The notes: a model not told the origin generated them from the sequence alone. A stretch of DNA of 64,000 nt from DATKPE01 sp035524335 (GCA_035524335.1 DATKPE010000008.1:1-64000); one strand, 5' to 3'. Shown: positions 19,263 to 28,401, counted from the stretch's first letter. A program made the numbers and translations.

Positions 19263-19291
19263 AAAGGGCGACTTTACGCAAGTCGCCCTTT
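19263..19291 (-). terminator. Rho-independent terminator of the 19,322-20,689 outer-membrane gene
   Basis: A perfect 12-bp stem (arms 19,263-19,274 and 19,280-19,291, AAAGGGCGACTT and its complement) encloses a 5-base loop. On the minus strand it is followed by CTGTTTTC. It lies about 30 bp past the stop codon, between this gene and the start of the giant kinase. Confidence 0.85.
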
Positions 19292-19321
19292 CCGATACAC
19301 TGAACAACGGACCAGGGAAAC

Positions 19322-20689
19322 TTACTGGCCGAAGTGGTAACTCGCCGTCATATACCCGAAGGTATTGAGGTTGTCCTGATTGCCGATGAGACCGAGACCG
19401 CGGCGGAGAGCCTCGTCGCTGACGGTGGCATCAACCGCGAAGTTCCCGAACTTCATTCCGACACCAAGGGTCACGACACCATCCCACGAACCGGGGTTGA
19501 TCCATCCAAGACCCGTCCAGCTCTGCGGGAACGAGTAGGATTCTTCTTCGGTCGTGGTCGTGGTTTCGCTCTTCTGGTCGATACTGCCGATCATCCGCTC
19601 ATATCCGGCGCGGCCGGTCAGCCAGTCGAGAATCGTCCATTCCATACCGAGGTTGACGACCGGGATCGCAGTGTAGGTCTGCGTGTAGGTGGACTGCGTA
19701 CCGCCGTCCGGGGTATCTTCGGTCTTCTGCTGTGCCGACTGGAAGCTCAGACCGCCGGCGAGGAAGAAGCTGTTGACGCGGTATTCACCGCCGACGCCGA
19801 GAGCGTATGCCGTGGCGCTCCAGGTGATGTTATCCGCTTTGCCCGTCAGACCGCTTGCGACTGTATTCTCACTCGGGCTGGCGGAGCTTGTGAAGATGAT
19901 GCCGTACGGCACGAAGTTGAACTTCGGGGAGACGACGAACTTCGCGCGTGCGTTGAACTGGAATTCGGTACCGGAAGCCGAATAATCACCATAGTTGTTG
20001 GTCGCGATCGGGGTGGTTGTCGCTTTGTTCGCCACCTTGTCCAGATGCAGAAGAGCGCTTGCATCGAGGGTGTTGCTTCCGCCGAGGTTGATCAACGCAC
20101 CTGCCCGGAATCCCCACACGCTGGCGGTCGACTGCAGATCGCCGGAGGACGCGGGCGTGGTGGACGTGAACTGATATTCATTGTTGGAGGAACCGTAGGA
20201 AACGCCGAGACCGAGATCCATGGTCGCCATATGCCAGGAACCGACAACTTCCCACACGTTCTGAATCTGCTGCGGAGGATACGATCCGGTGAATCCGCGC
20301 CGGTCGTTCACATAGTTTGTGAACATGGAGACGAGATTGTTAGCGAGCGACGGATCGTAGCTCAGAATCACGCCGAGGTTCATGTTCTCGCAGACGCTGA
20401 ACGCCGCACCGGCATTCTGATTGCCGTAGCCGTCAGCGCCGACGCTGGCGCCCGTTAAACCGCCGCCTGCAATATTCATCCAGGCATAATCCTTGTACAT
20501 GACCTGGTAGGCGGGATTCACGAGCAGCAGGGAAGGATCTTCCATGATGAACGGATTCAGCACGAGTCCCGTTCCGGCCTGCGTACCGCCCATGGCCAGT
20601 TCGCGTGCCAGGCCGCCTGAGATCGGCTGTGCGGATGCGAGGCTCGCAACCGCTACCATCACCAGTGCCAGGATAGCAAGTTGTTTCAT
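19322..20689 (-). CDS. Outer-membrane beta-barrel protein, PorV/FadL-like
   Basis: This exported protein of about 455 residues starts at the ATG at 20,689, preceded by AGGAGT. That gives a clean signal peptide (MKQLAILALVMVAVASLASA, then QP). An upstream in-frame start at 20,746 would put 19 charged residues before it. The mature N-terminus LARELAMGGTQAGTGLVLNP...NPAYQV resembles the conserved start of PorV/UPF0164/FadL-type barrels. The rest is alternating amphipathic strands with glycine and aromatic turns, ending TASYHFGQ with the C-terminal aromatic-rich strand of barrel proteins. The role could be substrate passage or a secretion-associated shuttle; sequence alone does not decide. Confidence 0.8.
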   Translation of the reverse strand: MKQLAILALVMVAVASLASAQPISGGLARELAMGGTQAGTGLVLNPFIMEDPSLLLVNPAYQVMYKDYAWMNIAGGGLTGASVGADGYGNQNAGAAFSVCENMNLGVILSYDPSLANNLVSMFTNYVNDRRGFTGSYPPQQIQNVWEVVGSWHMATMDLGLGVSYGSSNNEYQFTSTTPASSGDLQSTASVWGFRAGALINLGGSNTLDASALLHLDKVANKATTTPIATNNYGDYSASGTEFQFNARAKFVVSPKFNFVPYGIIFTSSASPSENTVASGLTGKADNITWSATAYALGVGGEYRVNSFFLAGGLSFQSAQQKTEDTPDGGTQSTYTQTYTAIPVVNLGMEWTILDWLTGRAGYERMIGSIDQKSETTTTTEEESYSFPQSWTGLGWINPGSWDGVVTLGVGMKFGNFAVDATVSDEALRRGLGLIGNQDNLNTFGYMTASYHFGQ

Positions 20690-20760
20690 ATGACTCCTTC
20701 TGATATGTGAAGAATATTTGATTTGTTTACCTACTACCGTTACCATCTAGATGAGACGGG

Positions 20761-20784
20761 AAAAGGCGATCACGATCAATCGCC
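20761..20784 (-). terminator. Possible terminator between two outer-membrane genes
   Basis: On the minus strand, GGCGAT and ATCGCC pair around an 8-base loop and are followed by TTTT. It lies 28 bp past the stop of the 20,812-21,378 gene. The stem is short and the T-run only four bases, so this is a weak call. Confidence 0.45.
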
Positions 20785-20811
20785 CGGATCCCGCTTGTTT
20801 ATTTTCCTGTC

Positions 20812-21378
20812 TTACTGTAAATCGAAAACCAATCCGATACCGAATCCGATGTACGACGTTGAGCTGTTGTCGGTCATGATATCGGTGTAATTCACGTGGG
20901 CATCCACCCACATCTTGTCGCCGGCCTTGAACTGCGCGCCAAGCACGGGTGCAACGCCGAATTTGGAGGTGCTTTCGCTGCCGCTCACGCTCTGACCGAG
21001 AATCGTGGTCGAAACGCTCGTATTCAGCAGGTAAAGACCAACATCGACCTGACCGTAGACCCGTGTGTCGCCCGGCATGAAATAGTACTTGCCGCCGACG
21101 AGGATCGGAATGACGCCCATGCTGGCGCTCGATCCATCAGGAAGGTCTTTGCCGCTGAAGCGCACGTACCCGGAGGTCAGCGTCAGCTGGAATGACGGAT
21201 CGATGCCGTTGTAGCCTGCAAACGCGAGGCCGCCGATCCCGAAGTTGCTTGCGTTGTTGAAATCACCGGTCGGAAGGCCACCTTCAACACCCACACCGAC
21301 GGACCACTGGCTCGGGGCCTGTCCAAACATCGGCACGGCGATGATCAGCAATGCGAGCATAATAGCAAATTTCTTCAT
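20812..21378 (-). CDS. Small outer-membrane beta-barrel protein
   Basis: This 188-residue protein has a signal peptide (MKKFAIMLALLIIAVPMFGQ) and about eight amphipathic strands, as in the OmpW/OmpX-like 'outer membrane protein beta-barrel' families. It has typical features such as WSVGVGVEGGLPTGDF near the mature N-terminus and a final strand IGFGIGLVFDLQ. The function of such barrels cannot be read from sequence. A very strong promoter and a GGAGG ribosome-binding site precede it, so it is probably an abundant envelope protein. Confidence 0.8.
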   Translation of the reverse strand: MKKFAIMLALLIIAVPMFGQAPSQWSVGVGVEGGLPTGDFNNASNFGIGGLAFAGYNGIDPSFQLTLTSGYVRFSGKDLPDGSSASMGVIPILVGGKYYFMPGDTRVYGQVDVGLYLLNTSVSTTILGQSVSGSESTSKFGVAPVLGAQFKAGDKMWVDAHVNYTDIMTDNSSTSYIGFGIGLVFDLQ

Positions 21379-21441
21379 TTTGAACCTCCAACCTTTCGTG
21401 AATATTTGATGATTGTTATATGTTTTAACAAGAACGGATAG

Positions 21442-21470
21442 AGTATAGCAAAAAATAAAACCTTTGTCAA
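21442..21470 (-). promoter_or_regulatory. Strong sigma-70 promoter for the 20,812-21,378 barrel gene
   Basis: On the minus strand there is TTGACA, 17 bp, then TATACT, with an A-rich stretch just upstream that could act as an UP element. It lies 64 bp before the start codon, which has GGAGG. This is the best promoter match in the window. Confidence 0.8.
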
Positions 21471-21686
21471 GGATTTTTTTTACGCCTTGCTTGAACTGAT
21501 CCCCATAAGCCTCTAAAAACGCTCACTTAGATAAAAGATTAACGGGATTAGTTCGAAATTTCACAAATTAACGCAGTTTTATATTCTATCTTAAACAGCT
21601 GTTTTCCCGAAAAACCGCTCAATATCTGGATCAGATATACGGTGTTCCGATGCTGAAGATTCGCTCCGAATCTGAAAATCCGCCCA

Positions 21687-22157
21687 CTACGGTAATGTAT
21701 AGCGGATGCCGGAGGTCATCGCAAAATAGAATGTACTCGAACCGCTCGTAAACACCGGTCCAAGCTGAATATCCGCCGGAATCGAAATCTGTGGCGTGAC
21801 CGGGAAATAGATCCCCCCCCCGAACCTCAGCCCGAAGTACGGTCCCCCGGTGTAAAACCACAGATTGAATCCTCCGTCGATGTAGGGCTTTACCTTGCTG
21901 GAGGGAAGGTCGATCATGTATTTTACGTAATTTCCCCATTCTATCGGACCGCCCCCCTGCGTATTGATGTTGAATTCCGATCCGAGAAGAAGATCGTGTT
22001 TCAGGCCATAATCGACTCCGCCCCCGATCTGTAATCCGACTCCCCCGCCATTGCTGAAATCGGACAGACCGAATCTGCCGACCACCGACAGATCCTGCGC
22101 GGGCGACATCGAAACGATCAGGGCAACTGCGAGAACAAGAAGCAGAACATATCTCAT
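21687..22157 (-). CDS. Small exported beta-barrel-like protein
   Basis: This 156-residue protein has a signal peptide (MRYVLLLVLAVALIVSMSPA, then QD) and a glycine-rich strand pattern such as GGGVGLQIGGGVDYGLKHD and FGLRFGGGIYFPVTP. It resembles a small outer-membrane barrel of the OmpW/lipid A deacylase-like kind, but I do not recognise the family. It starts 28 bp after the acyl-CoA dehydrogenase stop, so it could be the tail of that operon. The 216-bp stretch between its stop and the promoter at 21,442 is AT-rich and shows no gene. Confidence 0.7.
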   Translation of the reverse strand: MRYVLLLVLAVALIVSMSPAQDLSVVGRFGLSDFSNGGGVGLQIGGGVDYGLKHDLLLGSEFNINTQGGGPIEWGNYVKYMIDLPSSKVKPYIDGGFNLWFYTGGPYFGLRFGGGIYFPVTPQISIPADIQLGPVFTSGSSTFYFAMTSGIRYTLP

Positions 22158-22185
22158 TGTGAGGTTCTCCTGCTGATTGATGTGA

Positions 22186-23328
22186 TTAATCCTTCAATAA
22201 ACCGCGTGAAATTACCACTCTCTGAATTTCCGACGTGCCTTCATATATTTCGGTGATTTTGGCGTCTCTCAGATACCGTTCGACCAGATATTCCCGTACG
22301 TAGCCGTATCCTCCATGGATCTGAATCGCTTCGAGTGCGGCCTTCACCGCGACATCAGAGGCATACAGTTTGGCCATCGCGGCGCTCTGGCCGTAGGGAC
22401 GATGGGAATCCTTATCCGCCGCGGCGCGCAGAGTCAGGAGCTCGGCGGCATCGACCCGCGTCGCCATATCGGAAAGTTTGAACTGGATGGCCTGCAATTC
22501 CGCAATCGGCTTTCCAAACGCTTTCCGCTGTTTTGCATACTGAATCGACGCGTCGAGCGACGCCCGCCCGATGCCGACCGCCTGCGCGGCTATCCCGATC
22601 CGCCCTCCATCGAGCGTCGACATAGCGAATTTGAATCCGAATCCTTCCTGGCCGATCATATTCGCCGCAGGGACACGGCAGTCCTGAAACGAGAGGGAGA
22701 CGGTATCGGAACTGCGGATCCCCAGCTTTTTCTCTTTTTTCGCCACTGTGAATCCCGGAGTACCTTTTTCGACGATAAACGCGCTGATCCCCTTCGCCCC
22801 CTTTGTCCGGTCCGTTGTCGCCATAACCAGCACATAATCGGCCGTCGACCCGTTCGTGATCCAGTTTTTTGTCCCGTTCAGAATGTAGGAGGAGCCATCC
22901 TTCACCGCCATGGTCCGCTGATTGGTCGCGTCGCTCCCGGCCTCCGGCTCGGAAAGGGCGAATGCGCCGAGTTTCGTCCCCGCTGCCAGCTGGGTCAGGT
23001 ATTTCCGTTTCTGCTCCTCCGTCCCCCATTCGTTGATGCCGTAACAGACGAGCGAATTATTGACCGACATGATGACCCCGCAGGAAGCGTCCACCCGCGA
23101 AATCTCGATCATGGCGAGGACATAGCTGACGGTATCGAGTCCTGCGCCTCCATAGGCTTCGGGGACCATCATCCCCATGAAACCGAGCTCTCCCATTTTC
23201 CGGACCTCATCCGCCGGGAACGTCTCCTCCTCGTCGCGCCTGACGGAATTGGGTGAAAGCTGTTCAGCGGCAAAGCTCCGGGCGGTGTCCCGGATCATCT
23301 GTTGCGTTTCGGTGAAGGTGAAATCCAT
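22186..23328 (-). CDS. Acyl-CoA dehydrogenase, short-chain (butyryl-CoA type)
   Basis: This is a 380-residue FAD enzyme that oxidises acyl-CoA to enoyl-CoA, passing electrons to ETF. Marks are the substrate-binding GAFALSEPEAGSDA motif, the FAD segment KNWITNGSTADYVLVMA, and the C-terminal YEGTSEIQRVVISRGLL, whose glutamate is the usual catalytic base. The length is right for a short-chain enzyme. It forms an operon with the hydroxyacyl-CoA dehydrogenase (20 bp upstream) and thiolase genes. Together these suggest short-chain beta-oxidation or the reverse butyrate/crotonyl-CoA route. No crotonase is present in this window. Confidence 0.94.
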   Translation of the reverse strand: MDFTFTETQQMIRDTARSFAAEQLSPNSVRRDEEETFPADEVRKMGELGFMGMMVPEAYGGAGLDTVSYVLAMIEISRVDASCGVIMSVNNSLVCYGINEWGTEEQKRKYLTQLAAGTKLGAFALSEPEAGSDATNQRTMAVKDGSSYILNGTKNWITNGSTADYVLVMATTDRTKGAKGISAFIVEKGTPGFTVAKKEKKLGIRSSDTVSLSFQDCRVPAANMIGQEGFGFKFAMSTLDGGRIGIAAQAVGIGRASLDASIQYAKQRKAFGKPIAELQAIQFKLSDMATRVDAAELLTLRAAADKDSHRPYGQSAAMAKLYASDVAVKAALEAIQIHGGYGYVREYLVERYLRDAKITEIYEGTSEIQRVVISRGLLKD

Positions 23329-23348
23329 GCTGTTCGTCTCTCCGGAGG

Positions 23349-24209
23349 TTATGCTGACGTGACGGAATAGTCGTAAAACCCCCGCCCCGATTTTCTGCCG
23401 AGGTAGCCGGCCGCAACCATCTTGCGGAGAAGCGGGCAGGGACGATATTTCGGATCCCCGAGTCCCTCGTGCAGAACGTTCATGATCGCCAGGCAGACGT
23501 CGAGCCCGATGAAATCCGCCAGCGTGAGCGGTCCCATGGGATGATTCATCCCGAGCTTCATGACCGTATCGATCGCCTGCGGGGTGCCGACCCCTTCCAT
23601 GACGCAGTATACCGCCTCGTTGATCATCGGGAGGAGGATCCGGTTTGAAATGAAACCAGGGTAATCGCTCACTTCGACCGGAACCTTATCGAGGCTCAGG
23701 GCGGCGGCGAAAACAGCCTCCTTCGTGGCGTCGGTGGTCGCGAGTCCGCGGATGACCTCCACGAGCTTCATCACCGGCACGGGATTCATGAAGTGCATGC
23801 CGATCACCTGACCCGGCCGGCGGGTGAGCGCGGCAAGCTCGGTGATCGAGATCGACGAGGTGTTGGACGCGATGACGGCGGCTTCCGGAGCGGCGGCATC
23901 CACCGCCCGGAAAACGGCCTCTTTCACTGCCCGGTCTTCGGTCACGGCCTCGATGACGAGATCGGCATGCGCCACCGCCTCCTGAAGCGAGAGCGTGGTG
24001 GTCAGCCGCGAGAGGGTATCTTTTTTCTGCTCTTCGGTCAGCGATCCCTTTTTGATCTGGCGGTCGATGTTCGTTCTGATCGCCTGCAGACCGCGGCGGA
24101 TGAATTCGTCCTTCGTATCGTGCAGGACGACATTACAGCCGTACTGCGCGAAGACATGGCTGATGCCGTTGCCCATCGTGCCGGCACCTATAACAGTGAT
24201 GTTCCGCAT
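23349..24209 (-). CDS. hbd: 3-hydroxybutyryl-CoA dehydrogenase
   Basis: This 286-residue NAD-dependent dehydrogenase converts 3-hydroxyacyl-CoA to 3-ketoacyl-CoA. It has the N-terminal Rossmann motif VIGAGTMGNGISHVFAQYG. The catalytic segment is GMHFMNPVPVMKLVEVIRG, where the histidine acts with a downstream glutamate. The C-terminal helical domain reads GMNHPMGPLTLADFIGLDV. The length matches stand-alone Hbd rather than the fused FadB type. It lies 16 bp after the thiolase gene and 20 bp before the acyl-CoA dehydrogenase gene. Confidence 0.94.
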   Translation of the reverse strand: MRNITVIGAGTMGNGISHVFAQYGCNVVLHDTKDEFIRRGLQAIRTNIDRQIKKGSLTEEQKKDTLSRLTTTLSLQEAVAHADLVIEAVTEDRAVKEAVFRAVDAAAPEAAVIASNTSSISITELAALTRRPGQVIGMHFMNPVPVMKLVEVIRGLATTDATKEAVFAAALSLDKVPVEVSDYPGFISNRILLPMINEAVYCVMEGVGTPQAIDTVMKLGMNHPMGPLTLADFIGLDVCLAIMNVLHEGLGDPKYRPCPLLRKMVAAGYLGRKSGRGFYDYSVTSA

Positions 24210-24225
24210 ATCCGTTCCTTCCCTG

Positions 24226-25401
24226 TCAGCGTTCGACGATGACGCCGCTCGCCTCGCCGCCGCCGATGCAGATCGCCGCGAGTCCGCGCCGTGCGTTCCG
24301 CTCCTTCAGTGCATGCAGGAGCGTCACCAGAATCCGCGCGCCGCTTGCACCGATCGGGTGTCCGAGGGCGACCGCGCCGCCATTGACGTTCACGATCCCG
24401 GGGTCAAGTTTGAGGATGCCGTTCACCGCCATCGTCACGACGGCGAACGCTTCGTTGATTTCGTACAGATCGATGTCGCTCTGGCGGAGTCCCGCTTTCG
24501 CCAGCACCTTCGTGATCACATCGGCGGGGGCGGTCGTAAATTCCACAGGCGCTTTTGCCGCCGATGCGGAGGCGACAATCCTCGCCAGCGGCCTGCATCC
24601 GAGCGCGGCCGCCTTCGTCTCCGACATCAGCACCAGCGCCGCGGCGCCGTCGTTGATCTTGGAGGCATTTGCCGCGGTCACCGTGCCGTCCTTCCGGAAT
24701 GCAGGTTTGAGCGCCGGAATCTTGTCGAATCTCGCCTTCCCCGGCTCTTCGTCTTCCTTCACCTCGCGGGGCTCACTTCCCTTTGCATTCACAGGCACGG
24801 GGACGATTTCCGCGCTGAACCGGCCCTCCTTCTGCGCCGCCTGCGCCCGCCGGTAGCTCTCCACTGCGAAGGCATCCTGCGCCTCCCGCGTGATCCCGCA
24901 CGCCGAGGCGCAGCGTTCCGCCGCTTCGCCCATGTGGAAATCGTTGTAAACATCCCAGAGGCCGTCTTTGATCAGAGCGTCGGTCAGCTGGCCGTGCCCG
25001 AGCCGGTATCCGCTCCGAGCCTTGTCGAGAATGTAGGGAACATTGGACATGCTCTCCATTCCGCCCGCGACAACCACTTCAGCGTCGCCCGCGGCGATCG
25101 CCTGAGAGGCAAGCATGACCGCCTTGAGGCCGGACCCGCAGACTTTGTTGATTGTCATGCATTCCACGCTGACGGGAAGACCCGCGCCGATGGCCGCCTG
25201 ACGGGCGGGGGCCTGTCCCACACCGGCGGTCAGGACACACCCCATGATCACCTCGCCGACCTGTTCCGGCCGGAGACCGGCCCGCCGCACCGCCTCACCG
25301 ATGACGAGCGCGCCGAGCTGGGGAGCCGGAATCTGGCTCAGGACTCCGCCGAGCGCGCCGATCGGCGTACGGCATGCGGAGGCAATGACGATATTGTTCA
25401 T
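24226..25401 (-). CDS. Acetyl-CoA acetyltransferase (thiolase)
   Basis: This 391-residue thiolase, starting at 25,401, performs the thiolytic cleavage or condensation of acyl-CoA units. It has the nucleophile C88 in INKVCGSGLKAV, the GGMESMSN loop, the catalytic His in GGAVALGHPIGASGA and the second Cys in CIGGGEASG. A 14-residue longer reading to 25,443 adds unconserved charged residues and I reject it. First gene of the thl-hbd-acd operon. Biosynthetic versus degradative direction cannot be decided here. Confidence 0.94.
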   Translation of the reverse strand: MNNIVIASACRTPIGALGGVLSQIPAPQLGALVIGEAVRRAGLRPEQVGEVIMGCVLTAGVGQAPARQAAIGAGLPVSVECMTINKVCGSGLKAVMLASQAIAAGDAEVVVAGGMESMSNVPYILDKARSGYRLGHGQLTDALIKDGLWDVYNDFHMGEAAERCASACGITREAQDAFAVESYRRAQAAQKEGRFSAEIVPVPVNAKGSEPREVKEDEEPGKARFDKIPALKPAFRKDGTVTAANASKINDGAAALVLMSETKAAALGCRPLARIVASASAAKAPVEFTTAPADVITKVLAKAGLRQSDIDLYEINEAFAVVTMAVNGILKLDPGIVNVNGGAVALGHPIGASGARILVTLLHALKERNARRGLAAICIGGGEASGVIVER

Positions 25402-25450
25402 AAATAAGGAGCGCTCCTGTTCGTGATTGTGCTGAAGGTACAATTATTCC

Positions 25451-25489
25451 AAAAAATAAGCAAAAAAAATCCCGGCTGTGGAGCCGGGA
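25451..25489 (-). terminator. Rho-independent terminator of the OmpA/TSP3 gene
   Basis: An 8-bp perfect GC-rich stem (25,470-25,477 with 25,482-25,489, TCCCGGCT and its complement) has a 4-base loop. On the minus strand it is followed by eight T residues and more T-rich sequence. It lies 27 bp past the stop. Confidence 0.88.
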
Positions 25490-25515
25490 GTGGTGTGAAA
25501 GAGGTGCATGATGAG

Positions 25516-27039
25516 TTACCGGAGCCGGATGAATTCGATGCGGCGGTTCTTCGCCCTCCCCTGCGGGGTCGAATTATCGGCAACCGGTTTGGTGAATCCG
25601 AATCCCTTTGTGGTAATGCGCGATGCGGCGATGCCCTTCTTGACCAGGTAGGCCTTCACCGCTTCGGCGCGGCCGAGGGAGAGTTTCATGTTGTACTTGG
25701 CGCCGCCGACGTTGTCGGTGTGACCGTGAATGGCCACTTCGGCGGTCGGATACATCGCCAGGCTCGAGGCGACCTGATCGAGGATGTTCAGCGCGCTCGG
25801 CAGAAGGATCGTCTTGTTGGTCTCGAAGTTGACCCCTTCAAGAATAATCCGTTCGCCGACGTTGATGATCGGAATATCGTCGCTCGGGTCGAGCGGATTC
25901 AGACCGAGCTGGATCTCCTTGCCGTCGGGCATGCCGCCGCCGTCGGTGTCCGGTTTCAGAGGATCCGTATGGTATTTCAGCACTTCATCGCCGTCGGTGA
26001 GGCCGTCCCCGTCGGTATCCGGGCGGAGGGGATCGGTGTGGTATTTCAGCACTTCATCGCCATCGGTGAGACCGTCCCCGTCGGTGTCCGCTTTCAGCGG
26101 ATCGGTGTGATATTTGAGCACTTCGTCGCCGTCGCTCAGCCCGTCCCCGTCGGTGTCCGCTTTCAGCGGATCGGTGTGATATTTGAGGACTTCGTCGCCG
26201 TCGCTCAGCCCGTCCCCGTCGGTATCGGCCTTGAGCGGATCGGTGTGATAGACGAAAATTTCGTCGTAGTCGCTGAGTCCGTCGCCGTCGGTATCCTTTT
26301 TGAGGGGATTGGTGTGGTACTTGTGGACCTCGTCGCCGTCGCTGAGTCCGTCGCCGTCGGTATCGGGGTTGTACATATCGGTGCCGAGCGCTTTTTCCTC
26401 GTCGTTGAGGAGGCCGTCGCCGTCGAGGTCGGGATTGAGCGGTTTGAGGAATCCGATCAGATTCAGGCCGATGCTCCAGAAGGAATCGTTCGAACTTCCC
26501 TTGATGTCGCTCAGGTTGTCGGTCATCAGCTGGTGATAGGTGACCTGGATGCCGAGGGCGGTCATATCGCTGATCGCGAACTGGAGGCCGCCGCCGATGG
26601 GAACTTCGGACGTGAAGTGCTGATACTCTCCGTTGGCGTTCCGCGGAAGCGCGTTATCGAGCTGGTCGACCGGGTTGAAATACATCACGCCGATGCCGCC
26701 GAAGACGTAGGGCTGGAATTTCGGATTCTTGAGCAGATGGACGACGACGCGGCCGTCAACCGGGTAGATCGGCGTCGTGAAGTAGGATTTTCCGTCGTCG
26801 GCAGAGAGACGTCCGATGCCGAGACCGAGTTCGAGTGCGACCAGTTTTGAGGGATAATAGCGGATGAACGTGCGGCCGAGGGGATACTGCTTGTGCTCGT
26901 CGATCGCGGTAAAGGGGACAGCGGCTCCGGCAAAGATGCCCACGCCGAAGTTTCCTTCATTGGTCTGTGCCCGGAGACGGGATGAGGAAATAACGGCAAG
27001 TGCAAGAAATAACAGAGTGATAGGCCGAGGCGTGCGCAT
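25516..27039 (-). CDS. OmpA-family outer-membrane protein with thrombospondin type 3 repeats
   Basis: This 507-residue envelope protein has a signal peptide (about 1-24), then an eight-stranded barrel-like domain (about 28-197). Calcium-binding TSP3 repeats follow (about 202-386), with seven 23-residue units starting at 226, 249, 272, 295, 318, 341 and 364 (consensus DTDGDGLSDGDEVLKYHTDP). The OmpA C-terminal peptidoglycan-binding domain (about 395-507) has the motif IHGHTDNVGGAKYNMKLSLG and ends NRRIEFIRLR. This architecture links the outer membrane to the cell wall through a rigid calcium-stabilised rod. It is common in Bacteroidota and relatives. It has its own promoter and terminator, so it is monocistronic. 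Confidence 0.93.
   Translation of the reverse strand: MRTPRPITLLFLALAVISSSRLRAQTNEGNFGVGIFAGAAVPFTAIDEHKQYPLGRTFIRYYPSKLVALELGLGIGRLSADDGKSYFTTPIYPVDGRVVVHLLKNPKFQPYVFGGIGVMYFNPVDQLDNALPRNANGEYQHFTSEVPIGGGLQFAISDMTALGIQVTYHQLMTDNLSDIKGSSNDSFWSIGLNLIGFLKPLNPDLDGDGLLNDEEKALGTDMYNPDTDGDGLSDGDEVHKYHTNPLKKDTDGDGLSDYDEIFVYHTDPLKADTDGDGLSDGDEVLKYHTDPLKADTDGDGLSDGDEVLKYHTDPLKADTDGDGLTDGDEVLKYHTDPLRPDTDGDGLTDGDEVLKYHTDPLKPDTDGGGMPDGKEIQLGLNPLDPSDDIPIINVGERIILEGVNFETNKTILLPSALNILDQVASSLAMYPTAEVAIHGHTDNVGGAKYNMKLSLGRAEAVKAYLVKKGIAASRITTKGFGFTKPVADNSTPQGRAKNRRIEFIRLR
25882..26364 (-). repeat. In-frame 69-bp tandem repeats encoding TSP3 calcium-binding units
   Basis: Seven units of 69 bp (23 codons) lie inside the OmpA-family gene. 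The central units, residues 272 to 363, are nearly identical at protein level and very similar in DNA, which points to recent duplication or gene conversion. The outer units are more diverged. Confidence 0.9.
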
Positions 27040-27066
27040 GATGTCCTGGAATGTACCTGTCAGGGC

Positions 27067-27095
27067 AATTTACCTCTTGCCGGGTTTAAAGTCAA
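27067..27095 (-). promoter_or_regulatory. Sigma-70 promoter of the OmpA/TSP3 gene
   Basis: On the minus strand there is TTGACT, 17 bp, then TAAATT, placed 28 bp upstream of the ATG at 27,039. Confidence 0.68.
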
Positions 27096-27147
27096 GCGCT
27101 AATATCAACGATAATAAACAATTAAATGCGAAATTCGAGAAATACCT

Positions 27148-28401
27148 TTAACTATTCATCGACCGGAGGAATTCCTTGTTGGATTTCGTACCTCTCATTT
27201 TCTCCGTTAAAAATTCCATGGCTTCGACGGTGGAGAAGTCGCTGATGAATTTCCGGAGGATCCAGACCCGGTTGAGCTCGTCCGCATCGAGGAGGAGTTC
27301 TTCCTTTCGTGTCCCGGAGCGGAGGACGTCGATCGCGGGGAACATGCGCCGGTCGCTCAGCTTCCGGTCGAGGATGATTTCCATGTTGCCGGTTCCCTTG
27401 AACTCTTCGAAGATCACTTCGTCCATGCGGCTTCCGGTCTCGATCAGGGCGGTTGCGATGATGGTGAGACTTCCCCCCTCCTCCACGTTGCGCGCGGCGC
27501 CGAAGAAGCGTTTGGGCCGGTGGAGCGCATTCGCATCGACACCTCCGGAGAGGATCTTTCCGCTGTGCGGGACGACCGTATTGTGGGCGCGGGCGAGACG
27601 GGTGATGCTGTCGAGAAGGATCACAACATCCCGTTTTGTCTCGACGAGACGCTTGGCTTTTTCGAGCACCATGTCGGCGACCTGCACGTGCCGTTCCGGC
27701 GGTTCGTCGAACGTGGAACTGACCACCTCCGCGTTGACCGACCGTTCCATATCGGTCACTTCCTCGGGACGTTCGTCGATAAGGAGCACGATGAGGAAGA
27801 TTTCGGGATGATTGCGGAGCACGCTGTTGGCGATTTTCTGGAGAAGAATCGTTTTGCCGGCCTTCGGCGGAGAGACGATCATACCGCGCTGTCCCTTGCC
27901 GAGCGGGGAGAGGAGATCCATCACGCGCATCGAATATTCACCCGGGGAGGTCTCGAGACGGATGCGGTTGTTGGGGTACAGAGGGGTGAGATTGTCGAAC
28001 AGAACCCTGTCGCGGATGGCGTCGGGGGTCTCGTCGTTCACCGCCTCGACCCGGAGAAGTGCGAAGAAACGCTCCCCCTCCTTCGGCGGGCGCACCTGCC
28101 CGGTCACCGAATCTCCCGTACGGAGCACAAACTTTTTTATCTGGGAGGGAGAAACATAAATATCATCCGGCGACGGGAGATAGTTGTAGTCGACCGACCG
28201 GAGAAATCCGTATCCGTCGGGGAGTACTTCCAGTACCCCTTTGCTGAACGTCAGCCCGTCCTTTTCGGTCTGCGCCTCGAGAATCTTGAAGATCAGATCC
28301 TGTTTCCGCAGATCGGTGTACCCGGTGATGTTCAGTTCTTTTGCAATTTTGGTGAGCTCTGCAATCTTTTTGGATTTCAGCTCGGTAATGTCCATCGGCA
28401 T
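27148..28401 (-). CDS. rho: Transcription termination factor Rho
   Basis: This 417-residue hexameric RNA helicase ends untranslated transcripts. The N-terminal Rho_N helix bundle (SKKIAELTKIAKELNI, about 9-45) is followed by the cold-shock RNA-binding domain (about 55-125, GVLEVLPDGYGFLRS). The RecA-like motor has Walker A VSPPKAGKTILLQKIA, the DERPEEVTDMER loop, Walker B DVVILLDSITRLARA and an intact C-terminus. It has the compact length of most bacteria, without the long basic insertion seen in many Bacteroidota. A promoter 167-202 bp upstream gives an untranslated leader of about 165 nt. Confidence 0.97.
   Translation of the reverse strand: MPMDITELKSKKIAELTKIAKELNITGYTDLRKQDLIFKILEAQTEKDGLTFSKGVLEVLPDGYGFLRSVDYNYLPSPDDIYVSPSQIKKFVLRTGDSVTGQVRPPKEGERFFALLRVEAVNDETPDAIRDRVLFDNLTPLYPNNRIRLETSPGEYSMRVMDLLSPLGKGQRGMIVSPPKAGKTILLQKIANSVLRNHPEIFLIVLLIDERPEEVTDMERSVNAEVVSSTFDEPPERHVQVADMVLEKAKRLVETKRDVVILLDSITRLARAHNTVVPHSGKILSGGVDANALHRPKRFFGAARNVEEGGSLTIIATALIETGSRMDEVIFEEFKGTGNMEIILDRKLSDRRMFPAIDVLRSGTRKEELLLDADELNRVWILRKFISDFSTVEAMEFLTEKMRGTKSNKEFLRSMNS

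Noticed and set aside
21471..21686. Possible small RNA or tRNA in the AT-rich interval
   Set aside because: No cloverleaf or stable hairpin was seen; the region fits a promoter upstream region and a 3' untranslated tail.
25882..26364. CRISPR-like array
   Set aside because: The 69-bp repeats are in frame inside an OmpA-family gene and encode calcium-binding units; there are no spacers.
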